In this document: positions 1-5,662 of the stretch, in pieces | Layout of the letters: each line of letters begins with the position of its first letter | Numbering within the stretch: position 1 is the stretch's first letter | Origin: Deferribacteraceae bacterium UBA1873 | Lineage (GTDB): Bacteria; Chrysiogenota; Deferribacteres; Deferribacterales; Flexistipitaceae | Length of the DNA stretch: 5,709 bases | Direction of reading: 5' to 3' | Assembly (NCBI GenBank): GCA_002338145.1 | Contig: DDHP01000073.1 | Coordinates: forward strand, 1-5,709 | Made by a program: the position numbers and the translations under genes | The notes under the pieces: generated by a model | Told to the model about the DNA's origin: nothing | Database searches by the model: none | What the model saw: the letters and a program-made list of their open reading frames with translations, nothing else

Positions 1-40
1 TGTCATCTCGACCGAAACGGAGTGGAGTGGAGAGATCTCT
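1..40. repeat. Putative dispersed intergenic repeat (edge copy)
   Basis: This block is clearly GC-richer than the AT-rich DNA after it and has internal structure. There are three head-to-tail 5-mers (GGAGT at 19-23, GGAGT at 24-28, GGAGA at 29-33), a perfect 10-base palindrome AGAGATCTCT at 31-40, a CCG-AAA-CGG mini-hairpin at 12-20, and ATCTC at 5-9 able to pair with GAGAT at 32-36. From memory, very similar short elements (CTCGACCGAA followed by GTGGAGAGATCT) recur between genes in several bacterial phyla, notably Bacteroidetes. Only one copy is visible and it sits at the window edge, so both repeat status and full length are inferred. It could continue to the left. Confidence 0.5.
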
Positions 41-90
41 TTTGCTTAATGCTATATGCTAAATAAATATGCAATTATGCTTAAAATATA

Positions 91-119
91 TTGAAAAAAA
101 ACCAGTTAGATAGTACAAA
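91..119 (+). promoter_or_regulatory. Candidate sigma-70-type promoter for the hemE operon
   Basis: TTGAAA at 91-96 (five of six matches to TTGACA) is followed after exactly 17 bases by TACAAA at 114-119 (four of six matches to TATAAT). The predicted transcript start near 126 would leave a leader of roughly 38 bases before the hemE ATG. The surrounding DNA is very AT-rich, so chance matches are common. It is the best-spaced pair I found in the leader, but it is only a candidate. Confidence 0.35.
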
Positions 120-163
120 GTTTGGTGAAGTTGACTTAAAAAATTAAGATAGAGAGGGTTTTT

Positions 164-1180
164 ATGCCTGAGAACAGATTGATTTTAGATGTGCTGGAAG
201 GGAAATCTCACGAAAGAACCCCTGTGTGGCTTATGCGTCAAGCCGGACGCTATATGCCTGAATACAGAGAGATAAGGGAGAAAGTTTCTTTTTTGGAGCT
301 TTGCAAAACTCCCGAATTGGCTTGTGAGGTTACTTTACAACCTCTTAAAGCTTTTGGCCTGGACGCGGCTATCCTTTTTTCGGACATATTGGTACCTATT
401 GAGCCTATGGGTGTTGAGCTTGCTTTTAACCCTGCACCGGTGATTGCAAATCCTGTTAGAAACGAGAGTGATATAAATAAGTTAAAAACAGTAGATCCGT
501 ATGATCAGCTTCCGTTTGTGCTGGAAGCTGTAAAACGTATAAAAAAGAATATCAATGTCCCTCTTATAGGTTTTTCTGGTGCCCCTTTTACTTTGGCATG
601 CTATATGGTCGAAGGTGGCGGATCCAAAAACTTTTTAAAAGTTAAGACACTAATGCATAAAAACCGTGATGCTTTCAACAGGCTAATGGAAAAAATTACT
701 GAAAGCACGTTTAAGTATTTGCAGGCGCAGATAGACAACGGTTGTGATATAGTGCAGATTTTTGATACCTGGGCGGGTATTCTATCTCCTTCTGACTATA
801 AAACATTTATTTTGCCTCATGTTGACAGATTAACAAAGAAATTAAAAGGAGCTCATGTAATCTATTTTGCCAAAGACAGTGCCACCTTTTATTCTGATAT
901 AAAAAACCTTAGCTGTTCCGGTCTTGGTGTGGATTGGAAAATATCTCTTTGTGATGCAGCAGAGCTTTTGGATAATAAATTTGTTCTTCAGGGAAATCTT
1001 GATCCTGCACTACTTTTTACAGATCAAAAGGTTATAGCTGGTGAAGTCGACAGGATACTCAAAGAGGCAGAATCTGTGAAAGGACATATATTTAACCTGG
1101 GGCATGGGATTCTACCCGGCACACCGGTGGAGAATGTAAGATTTTTAGTGGAGTATGTAAGAGAGAAGAGCAGCAAATGA
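164..1180 (+). CDS. hemE: Uroporphyrinogen decarboxylase (HemE)
   Basis: This cytoplasmic enzyme of tetrapyrrole synthesis removes the four acetate carboxyl groups of uroporphyrinogen III to give coproporphyrinogen III, without a cofactor. At 338 residues it has normal family length and is complete. The N-terminal signature RQAGRYMPEYR (residues 25-35) supplies the two arginines that bind substrate carboxylates. FSDIL (72-76) contains the catalytic Asp74. GFSGAPFTLACYMVEGGGSK (136-155) includes the active-site Tyr147. FDTWAG (200-205), GNLDP (277-281) and the C-terminal NLGHGILPGTP (311-321) with active-site His314 complete the set. The start is supported by a GAGGG Shine-Dalgarno at 154-158, and the signature region lies the usual short distance from the N-terminus. 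It is the first gene of the apparent operon, and its stop overlaps the hemH start as ATGA (1177-1180), implying translational coupling. No oddities are seen. Confidence 0.98.
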   Translation: MPENRLILDVLEGKSHERTPVWLMRQAGRYMPEYREIREKVSFLELCKTPELACEVTLQPLKAFGLDAAILFSDILVPIEPMGVELAFNPAPVIANPVRNESDINKLKTVDPYDQLPFVLEAVKRIKKNINVPLIGFSGAPFTLACYMVEGGGSKNFLKVKTLMHKNRDAFNRLMEKITESTFKYLQAQIDNGCDIVQIFDTWAGILSPSDYKTFILPHVDRLTKKLKGAHVIYFAKDSATFYSDIKNLSCSGLGVDWKISLCDAAELLDNKFVLQGNLDPALLFTDQKVIAGEVDRILKEAESVKGHIFNLGHGILPGTPVENVRFLVEYVREKSSK

Positions 1181-2133
1181 AAGATCTTTTATTTGTAATG
1201 TATATGGGCGGGCCGGATAGTCTGGATGCGATTCGTCCCTTTTTGTTTAACTTGTTTACTGACAGGGATATTATAAATTTCAAAATAGGCGAACTTCCTC
1301 AGCGGTTACTTGCAAATATAATTTCCAAATCCAGAAGTAAAAAAGTAATACCTGATTATGAGAAAATGGGGGGTAAATCTCCCCAGTTGGATTATCTACG
1401 CTCACTCTTGAGAAAGGTTGAGCATATATACACAGAAGATTATGGCGGAAAACTGGATACCAGAATAGGTATGTGTTATTATCATCCTTTTATCGAAGAT
1501 ACTTTTGCTGACATTGATCCGGAAGAATATAAGAATATCTATGTTACTACAATGTATCCACAGTATTCATATACTACAAGCGGCGCTTGCTTCAAACGTT
1601 TTTACAACTGTCTGAGAATGAGACCCATTAAACATTTTGAAACTATTAATTTCTGGCATCTCAACAGACGTTATAATGAATGCTTAATTTTTAGAATAAG
1701 AAACGCTGCCGAGACCTTAGGGACGCACTTAAAAAATATACATCTATTTTTTTCTGCTCATTCACTTCCTGAATATACACAAGCTGAAGGCGATTATTAT
1801 GTGTATCAGATAAAAGAACAGGTGGATTATCTTGTAAAAGCTGTATCGCCTGCAGGATATTCCCTTGGATTTCAGAGTCGCACCGGTCCGATGAAATGGT
1901 TGGGACCTGAAACCAGGGATGAACTTAACAATATTGCTGAAAAAGGGGTGGACAATATAGTGGTGGTACCGATATCTTTTGTTTCCGATCATATTGAAAC
2001 CCTTATTGAGCTTGATGAACAGTATATTTCGGCATTAAAAACAAAAGGTGTTAATATTGTTCGTATTGAGAGCCTCAATGACGGGGATGATTTTGCCAAG
2101 GCTTTTGTGGATATTATCAGAAATGGGGGTTAG
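1177..2133 (+). CDS. hemH: Ferrochelatase (HemH), protoporphyrin-type by residue pattern
   Basis: It inserts ferrous iron into a porphyrin, the last step of heme b synthesis. The 318-residue length is usual for a bacterial ferrochelatase core. Landmarks in order are YMGGPDSL (9-16), LFTDRDII (26-33), GGKSP (65-69), MYPQYSYTTSG (126-136), FSAHSLP (192-198) with catalytic His195, GFQSRTGPMKWLGP (231-244) and SFVSDHIETLIELDEQY (267-283) with the acidic active-site Glu274. The pattern matches the proteobacterial and mitochondrial protoporphyrin enzymes. Met10 before GGP aligns with the Met or Leu of that class, not with the iron-ligating Tyr of Gram-positive coproporphyrin ferrochelatases. One oddity is MCYYHP at 99-104: Cys100 replaces the Arg found at this site in human and E. 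coli enzymes. No C-terminal cysteine cluster for a [2Fe-2S] centre is present. The gene overlaps hemE by 4 bases and its TAG directly abuts the next ATG. Confidence 0.96.
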   Translation: MKDLLFVMYMGGPDSLDAIRPFLFNLFTDRDIINFKIGELPQRLLANIISKSRSKKVIPDYEKMGGKSPQLDYLRSLLRKVEHIYTEDYGGKLDTRIGMCYYHPFIEDTFADIDPEEYKNIYVTTMYPQYSYTTSGACFKRFYNCLRMRPIKHFETINFWHLNRRYNECLIFRIRNAAETLGTHLKNIHLFFSAHSLPEYTQAEGDYYVYQIKEQVDYLVKAVSPAGYSLGFQSRTGPMKWLGPETRDELNNIAEKGVDNIVVVPISFVSDHIETLIELDEQYISALKTKGVNIVRIESLNDGDDFAKAFVDIIRNGG

Positions 2134-2994
2134 ATGGAAAAAGTCAAAACTTTTCTCAGTATGATAAAGATTGAACATTCACTTTTTGCTTTGCCTTTTG
2201 CTTTTACTGGGGCTGTTTTGGCTGCGGAAGGTTTACCTTCACTGGGTAAAATCTTTTGGATAATAGTTGCAATGGTTGGCGCAAGATCATTTGCTATGGG
2301 GATAAACCGGATTGTGGACGCAGAAATTGATGCTAAAAATCCCAGAACTGCTTCAAGAGAGATCCCTTCCGGCAAAATATCCAAATCTGCTGCAGTCTTA
2401 TATGTTGTGGTTGCATTAATTGTTTATGAGTTTGCCACTTTTATGTTGAATACGCTGAGTTTTATTTTATCACCAATACCTGTTATTGTGTTTATACTTT
2501 ATTCATACTCCAAAAGATTTACTTCTTTTTGCCACATAATTCTCGGAATAGCTCTGGGGCTTGCACCTGTGGGAGCCTGGGTTGCAGTTGAAGGAACGGT
2601 GAATTTAGGAATTACGATGGTGGGTGTCGCTGTTATTTTTTGGGCGGCAGGATTTGATATTATATATGCACTTCAGGACATTGAATTTGACAGGGAAAAT
2701 AATCTTTTTTCCATTCCCGCTCTTCTGGGAATCAGAAATTCATTGGTGCTTTCAAGATGTTTTCATTTAATTACTTTTATAATTTTTTTATATGTAAAGT
2801 TTTATTTCGATCTTGGTTTGATATATTTAAGTGGGGTTATTCTTTCGGGGCTGTTTATGTTGTATGAGCATTCTCTTATTAAAGCTGATGACTTGAAAAA
2901 TGTTAATATGGCTTTTTTCAACCTTAATGCTTATATTAGTATGACTATTTTTGTTTTCGTCTTTTTTGATATAGTCCTCAGGAGGGTATTTTGA
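2134..2994 (+). CDS. ubiA: UbiA-family aromatic prenyltransferase, probably MqnP-like (menaquinone, futalosine route)
   Basis: This integral membrane enzyme should attach a polyprenyl chain from a polyprenyl diphosphate to an aromatic acid. The 286 residues are rich in hydrophobic segments. The first metal-diphosphate motif reads NRIVDAEID (58-66) followed by AKNPRTASREIPSGK (67-81); the second is QDIEFDRENNLFSIP (181-195), with Asp182 and Asp186. YSYSKRF (123-129) is a further family hallmark. The Arg after the first Asn and the ends FFNLNAYIS (261-269) resemble the 'UbiA-other' or MqnP branch more than classical E. coli UbiA. Established knowledge: in that branch the substrate is thought to be 1,4-dihydroxy-6-naphthoate of the futalosine menaquinone pathway. 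The alternative is 4-hydroxybenzoate octaprenyltransferase, the common database name. Adjacency to ubiX fits either quinone route. ATG follows the hemH TAG with no gap, and GGGGG at 2125-2129 can act as ribosome site. Confidence 0.92.
   Translation: MEKVKTFLSMIKIEHSLFALPFAFTGAVLAAEGLPSLGKIFWIIVAMVGARSFAMGINRIVDAEIDAKNPRTASREIPSGKISKSAAVLYVVVALIVYEFATFMLNTLSFILSPIPVIVFILYSYSKRFTSFCHIILGIALGLAPVGAWVAVEGTVNLGITMVGVAVIFWAAGFDIIYALQDIEFDRENNLFSIPALLGIRNSLVLSRCFHLITFIIFLYVKFYFDLGLIYLSGVILSGLFMLYEHSLIKADDLKNVNMAFFNLNAYISMTIFVFVFFDIVLRRVF
2980..2986 (+). promoter_or_regulatory. Strong ribosome binding site fixing the ubiX TTG start
   Basis: AGGAGGG is a near-perfect Shine-Dalgarno sequence ending 4 bases before TTG at 2991. 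No ATG or GTG fits between it and the conserved N-terminal glycine-rich motif of UbiX, so it decides in favour of the TTG start. It lies inside the 3' end of the prenyltransferase gene. Confidence 0.75.
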
Positions 2995-3566
2995 AGAACA
3001 TATTCTTGGGGATCACCGGCGCCAGCGGGGCGGTTTATGCTATACGCCTGCTTGAAGAACTTAATAAAAGGGACTTTAATGTCAGCCTTACTGTTACAGA
3101 TGATGGTTTAATTAACATAAATCTTGAATTGTCAGCATCTTACAGTTCATCTGAGGATTTTGTAAATGACTTCGGTTTTACAAATGTAACACTTTATCAC
3201 TATAGAGATTTTGCTGCACCTGTGAGCAGTGGATCCAACACGGCAGATTTATGTTTGGTTGCCCCGGCATCCATGGGTTGTGTGGGCAGAATTGCTTCCG
3301 GAATAAGTTCCAATCTGGTGGAAAGATGTGCTGACGTTGTTTTGAAGGAAAACAAAAAACTTTTGCTGTTGGTGCGAGAAGCCCCCTACAATTCCATTCA
3401 TTTGAGGAACATGCTTTATCTTTCAGAAATAGGTGTTACTATTATGCCGGCTTCTCCTGCATTTTATTATAATCCGTCAAATATTGACGATATGATTAAC
3501 TTTATTGTGGGCAAAATATTTGATATAATGGGAATAGAGCACAATTTGTTTAAAAGATGGACTTAA
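2991..3566 (+). CDS. ubiX: Flavin prenyltransferase UbiX
   Basis: UbiX joins a dimethylallyl group to reduced FMN to make prenylated FMN, the cofactor of UbiD-type decarboxylases. The 191 residues match normal family length. The N-terminal FMN-binding motif is GITGASGAVYAIRLLEEL (7-24). Further hallmarks are SGS (80-82), APASMGCVGRIASGISSNL (91-109), ADVVLKE (114-120), REAPYNSIHLRNM (129-141) and MPASPAFYYNP (152-162). Small deviations are visible: Ala93 in the usual PCSM position (PASM here), Ala131 in the usual RETP, and Lys175 where many members carry Arg near the C-terminus. The fold signature is otherwise intact, so activity is likely. It uses a TTG start overlapping the upstream stop as TTGA (2991-2994), preceded by a strong ribosome site. 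No ubiD gene lies in the window, so the partner decarboxylase must be elsewhere. Confidence 0.95.
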   Translation: MKNIFLGITGASGAVYAIRLLEELNKRDFNVSLTVTDDGLININLELSASYSSSEDFVNDFGFTNVTLYHYRDFAAPVSSGSNTADLCLVAPASMGCVGRIASGISSNLVERCADVVLKENKKLLLLVREAPYNSIHLRNMLYLSEIGVTIMPASPAFYYNPSNIDDMINFIVGKIFDIMGIEHNLFKRWT

Positions 3567-3575
3567 GGGGGGTAT

Positions 3576-3992
3576 ATGAAAGTTGTATGTCATAGTTGCA
3601 ATGTGGATTTTGAGAATAAAAACAAAAATAAGTTTATTTGTCCTTCCTGCGGACAATCTTATAATATTAAGGAAATCCCTGATATTTTTAATATCAAGTT
3701 GCTAAACGGTGTTCTTATAAAGGATGTTTCCTTTAATGAAGTAAAGACAGGAATAAAAACTGGGAAATTTTTAAAGGTGGATTATATCTCTGCAGAGAAT
3801 ATGCCGTGGATGAAAATTGTTGATTCGCCGCTGGGAGAATATGTTCCGGCTTCAACAGTTGCCGCCCCTGTTAAATCAGGCTCTTCAAAATCATGGGTTG
3901 TTCTTTTTGTGTTTTCCTTTATTGTGAATATTGTGCTTCTGGGCTTCTTGTATCTGCAGAAATTAAAAATAGATGATTTAATACAAAATTAA
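3576..3992 (+). CDS. Zinc-ribbon protein with GYF_2-like middle region and C-terminal membrane anchor
   Basis: I do not recognise a named gene. The 138 residues divide into three parts. Residues 5-25 form a zinc ribbon with Cys5-x2-Cys8 and Cys22-x2-Cys25 (CHSC and CPSC). Residues about 40-83 (from NIKLLNGVLIKDVSF to ISAENMPWMKI) resemble the GYF_2-like modules often placed after zinc ribbons: a short strand, S-F-x-E-V-x-x-x-I-x-x-G, then D-x-I-S and a Trp. This second assignment is a pattern judgement. A Ser/Ala/Pro-rich linker leads to one strongly hydrophobic segment (about 107-126), followed by a short polar tail. With no signal peptide, the ribbon is probably cytoplasmic and the protein tail-anchored in the inner membrane. 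The start is set by AAGGGGGG at 3565-3572, and the gap to ubiX is 9 bases. Function is unknown; a protein-protein or sensing role is conceivable. Confidence 0.85.
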   Translation: MKVVCHSCNVDFENKNKNKFICPSCGQSYNIKEIPDIFNIKLLNGVLIKDVSFNEVKTGIKTGKFLKVDYISAENMPWMKIVDSPLGEYVPASTVAAPVKSGSSKSWVVLFVFSFIVNIVLLGFLYLQKLKIDDLIQN

Positions 3993-4002
3993 GGAGGAAA
4001 CG

Positions 4003-4401
4003 ATGAAAAATTATGATAATAAGGAGTGGTTTAAAAGCACTTTTGAAAAGAGCAAAAAAGAGGTTAAAAAATTTACGAGAACAGGTAAACTTCGTATAGA
4101 GATTGCCAGTTTGAAAAAAAAGGCTGATGACAGGTATACATCTTTGGGTAAGCGGACTTATCAGCTAATTAAAGATGGTGAGATTGGACATAAATTTTTG
4201 GATGATGAATATAACGATATTCTTGATCTTGAAAAAAAGATATCTGATCTTGAAAACGAAATCGAAGAACTGAAAAAACTTCGGGAAGATGATGACTATG
4301 CAGTTGAAAACAATTATATCAAAACAGATTACACAGTAGAGCCAAATAGCTCTGGTATGGATGACAATGAAACGAAAAAACAAAAAGAGAGCAATGAGTA
4401 G
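4003..4401 (+). CDS. Small charged coiled-coil protein of unknown function
   Basis: No named family is recognised. The 132-residue protein is highly charged, has no cysteine, signal peptide or membrane segment, and should be cytoplasmic. Residues 29-57 form a first helix (KLRIEIASLKKK, then SLGKRTYQLIKDGEI). Residues about 70-94 form a second with a clean heptad pattern: Ile73, Leu76, Ile80, Leu83, Ile87 and Leu90 fall at alternating 3- and 4-residue spacings. The tail from about 97 is acidic and polar, probably disordered, ending in a Lys/Glu/Asn-rich stretch. Similar two-helix small proteins with an LGxxxYxL core occur in other bacteria, to my recollection mostly unnamed. An AAGGAGG ribosome site at 3991-3997 overlaps the upstream stop codon and fixes the start. 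Its stop lies 2 bases before the next gene. It may be a partner of the neighbouring HDOD or zinc-ribbon protein, which is inference from position only. Confidence 0.85.
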   Translation: MKNYDNKEWFKSTFEKSKKEVKKFTRTGKLRIEIASLKKKADDRYTSLGKRTYQLIKDGEIGHKFLDDEYNDILDLEKKISDLENEIEELKKLREDDDYAVENNYIKTDYTVEPNSSGMDDNETKKQKESNE

Positions 4402-4403
4402 TT

Positions 4404-5231
4404 ATGATGACAGGTAAAGAAGAGCAGATATTTGAGAAAGTCAAAGATATTCCGCCTATGCCGCAGGTGGCTTCTAAAGTGATTAATATACTGGAAAACC
4501 CTGATTTTAGCTTTGCCGAACTTGTCAGGGTTATTTCCAAAGATCCCAGTGTTACGGCAAGTATTCTTAAGATGGCTAATTCTGCATTGTTTGCGCCTAA
4601 AAATGATATTACCAATTTGACTCAGGCTATATCATTTCTTGGGGTGAAAAATGTAAAAAACCTTGTTATTACACTTTCTACCAAATCACTTTTTACCGGA
4701 AGTAATACCCCGTTTTTTGATAATAAAATCTGGGAACACTCTGTGGCAACGGCAATAATCTCCAGGATTGTTGTTTTGAATATTGATAAAAAAAAAGCTG
4801 AAGAAGCTTTCCTGGTGGGATTAATGCATGATTTGGGACAAATTATTATGTTGAAAAGTATGCCGGAATACGAGAATTTGCTGGCTGATGCTTTTAATGA
4901 AAATCTTTCAATTTATGATTTGGAATCAGAAAGGATGGGGTTTACACATTCGGATGTGGGCGCTTATTTAATGAAAAAATGGAATCTTCCACCCCTATAT
5001 GAAAACAGCATAGCTTACCACCACAAACCGGCCAATGCTGATAACGATTTCCTTGCTAAAATTGTTTGTTATGCCAATAATTTTACAAAAATAAACAATA
5101 TCGGTGTAACAAGAAATATTGACAAATGTTATTATCAAAAAATGCTTGAAATTGATGAAGAAACACTGAGTGAATGTGAAAACTTTTTCTTTGAAATTTT
5201 TGAAAATGAGAAGGAGATATTTAATTTATGA
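4404..5231 (+). CDS. HDOD-domain signalling protein
   Basis: HDOD proteins are HD-fold relatives usually acting as regulatory or scaffold parts in bacterial signalling rather than as proven phosphohydrolases. The 275 residues are almost entirely one domain with no attached receiver, EAL or GGDEF domain. Signature regions are IPPMPQVASKVINIL (16-30), KDPSVTASILKMANSALF (46-63), ITNLTQAISFLGVKNVKNLV (69-88) and GLMHDLGQIIMLK (139-151). Unlike many members, several HD metal-site candidates remain: His112 (WEHS), His142-Asp143, His182 and His206/His207 (AYHHKP). The position of the final Asp, usually in an A-D pair, reads Ala224-Asn225. Two in-frame ATGs occur at 4404 and 4407. The ribosome site is weak (AGAGAG at 4386-4391 or GAG at 4396-4398), so translation probably depends on coupling with the gene ending 2 bases upstream. 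Its stop overlaps the next start as ATGA. The signal or target is not indicated. Confidence 0.93.
   Translation: MMTGKEEQIFEKVKDIPPMPQVASKVINILENPDFSFAELVRVISKDPSVTASILKMANSALFAPKNDITNLTQAISFLGVKNVKNLVITLSTKSLFTGSNTPFFDNKIWEHSVATAIISRIVVLNIDKKKAEEAFLVGLMHDLGQIIMLKSMPEYENLLADAFNENLSIYDLESERMGFTHSDVGAYLMKKWNLPPLYENSIAYHHKPANADNDFLAKIVCYANNFTKINNIGVTRNIDKCYYQKMLEIDEETLSECENFFFEIFENEKEIFNL
5211..5216 (+). promoter_or_regulatory. Ribosome binding site for the 5228 gene
   Basis: AAGGAG lies 11 bases before the ATG at 5228, slightly farther than optimal, within the 3' end of the HDOD gene. It supports a start overlapping the HDOD stop and the short hydrophobic N-terminus that follows. Confidence 0.65.
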
Positions 5232-5662
5232 GGTATTTTCTATTTGTTTTCGTTGTGGTTTCTGTTACCGCATGTTACTTTAGTTTCGGTTTTAAAACGG
5301 ATTTGTCATTAAAAAATAAATATGACCATACTCAAAAGGCCGAAAATGTAAATTTCTTTTATAACGTGAGTAAAAACGGTGATTTATCTACCGTAGATAT
5401 GACTGTTAAAAATACGTCAAATATGTATATGGCAAATCTGGTTGTGTATGTTGATACAAAAAAGATGCAGGACTATTTTTATGTTGGGAATTTAAAACAT
5501 TTGAGTAGCAAGAAAGTCAAGTTTCAAGTTCCAGCTGATGCTAAACAGGTTAAGCTGAGATACAGATATTCTTTATTATCAGAGGACAGTTTCCTTAATC
5601 CGTCTGAAAAAATCCCGGAAGATTACTCCCAGGAGAGCTCTGTGATACTTTTTTTGAAGTAA
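5228..5662 (+). CDS. Small exported or lipid-anchored protein of unknown function
   Basis: I do not recognise a family with certainty. The 144-residue product begins with a short charged start (Met-Arg) and a hydrophobic stretch at residues 3-15. Val13-Thr14-Ala15-Cys16 fits a lipobox, so it could be a lipoprotein cleaved before Cys16. However, hydrophobic residues continue to about 22, so an uncleaved N-terminal anchor is an alternative. The rest, from about 40 to 116, alternates polar and hydrophobic residues like a beta-sandwich. The stretch VDMTVKNTSNMYMANLVVYV (56-75) followed by SSKKVKFQVP (93-102) resembles the FxLYD-like or Ig-like domains that describe 'N-T-S' strands in exported bacterial proteins. 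That comparison is by eye only. The polar C-terminal part ends SSVILFLK. It overlaps the HDOD stop by 4 bases (5228-5231) and is the last gene of the run. Confidence 0.8.
   Translation: MRYFLFVFVVVSVTACYFSFGFKTDLSLKNKYDHTQKAENVNFFYNVSKNGDLSTVDMTVKNTSNMYMANLVVYVDTKKMQDYFYVGNLKHLSSKKVKFQVPADAKQVKLRYRYSLLSEDSFLNPSEKIPEDYSQESSVILFLK

Noticed and set aside
42..84. Repeated ATGCT and GCTTAA words in the leader as operator-like direct repeats
   Set aside because: The words are short, irregularly spaced and in AT-rich DNA where such repetition is expected by chance.
131..150. TTGACT at 131-136 with TAAGAT at 145-150 as a promoter upstream of hemE
   Set aside because: The spacer is only 8 bases, and the 17-base position falls on the ribosome site. 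The pair at 91-119 is better spaced.
1092..1283. Minus-strand open frame across the hemE/hemH junction
   Set aside because: It lies opposite two certain genes, has no ribosome site or recognisable domain, and is a shadow of their coding sequence.
2130..2384. Minus-strand open frame opposite the start of the prenyltransferase gene
   Set aside because: The plus-strand frame carries clear UbiA-family motifs in this region, and the antisense product has no recognisable feature.
4165..4615. Minus-strand open frames opposite the coiled-coil and HDOD genes
   Set aside because: They overlap well-supported plus-strand genes and give low-complexity Phe/Ile-rich products typical of antisense reading of AT-rich coding DNA.
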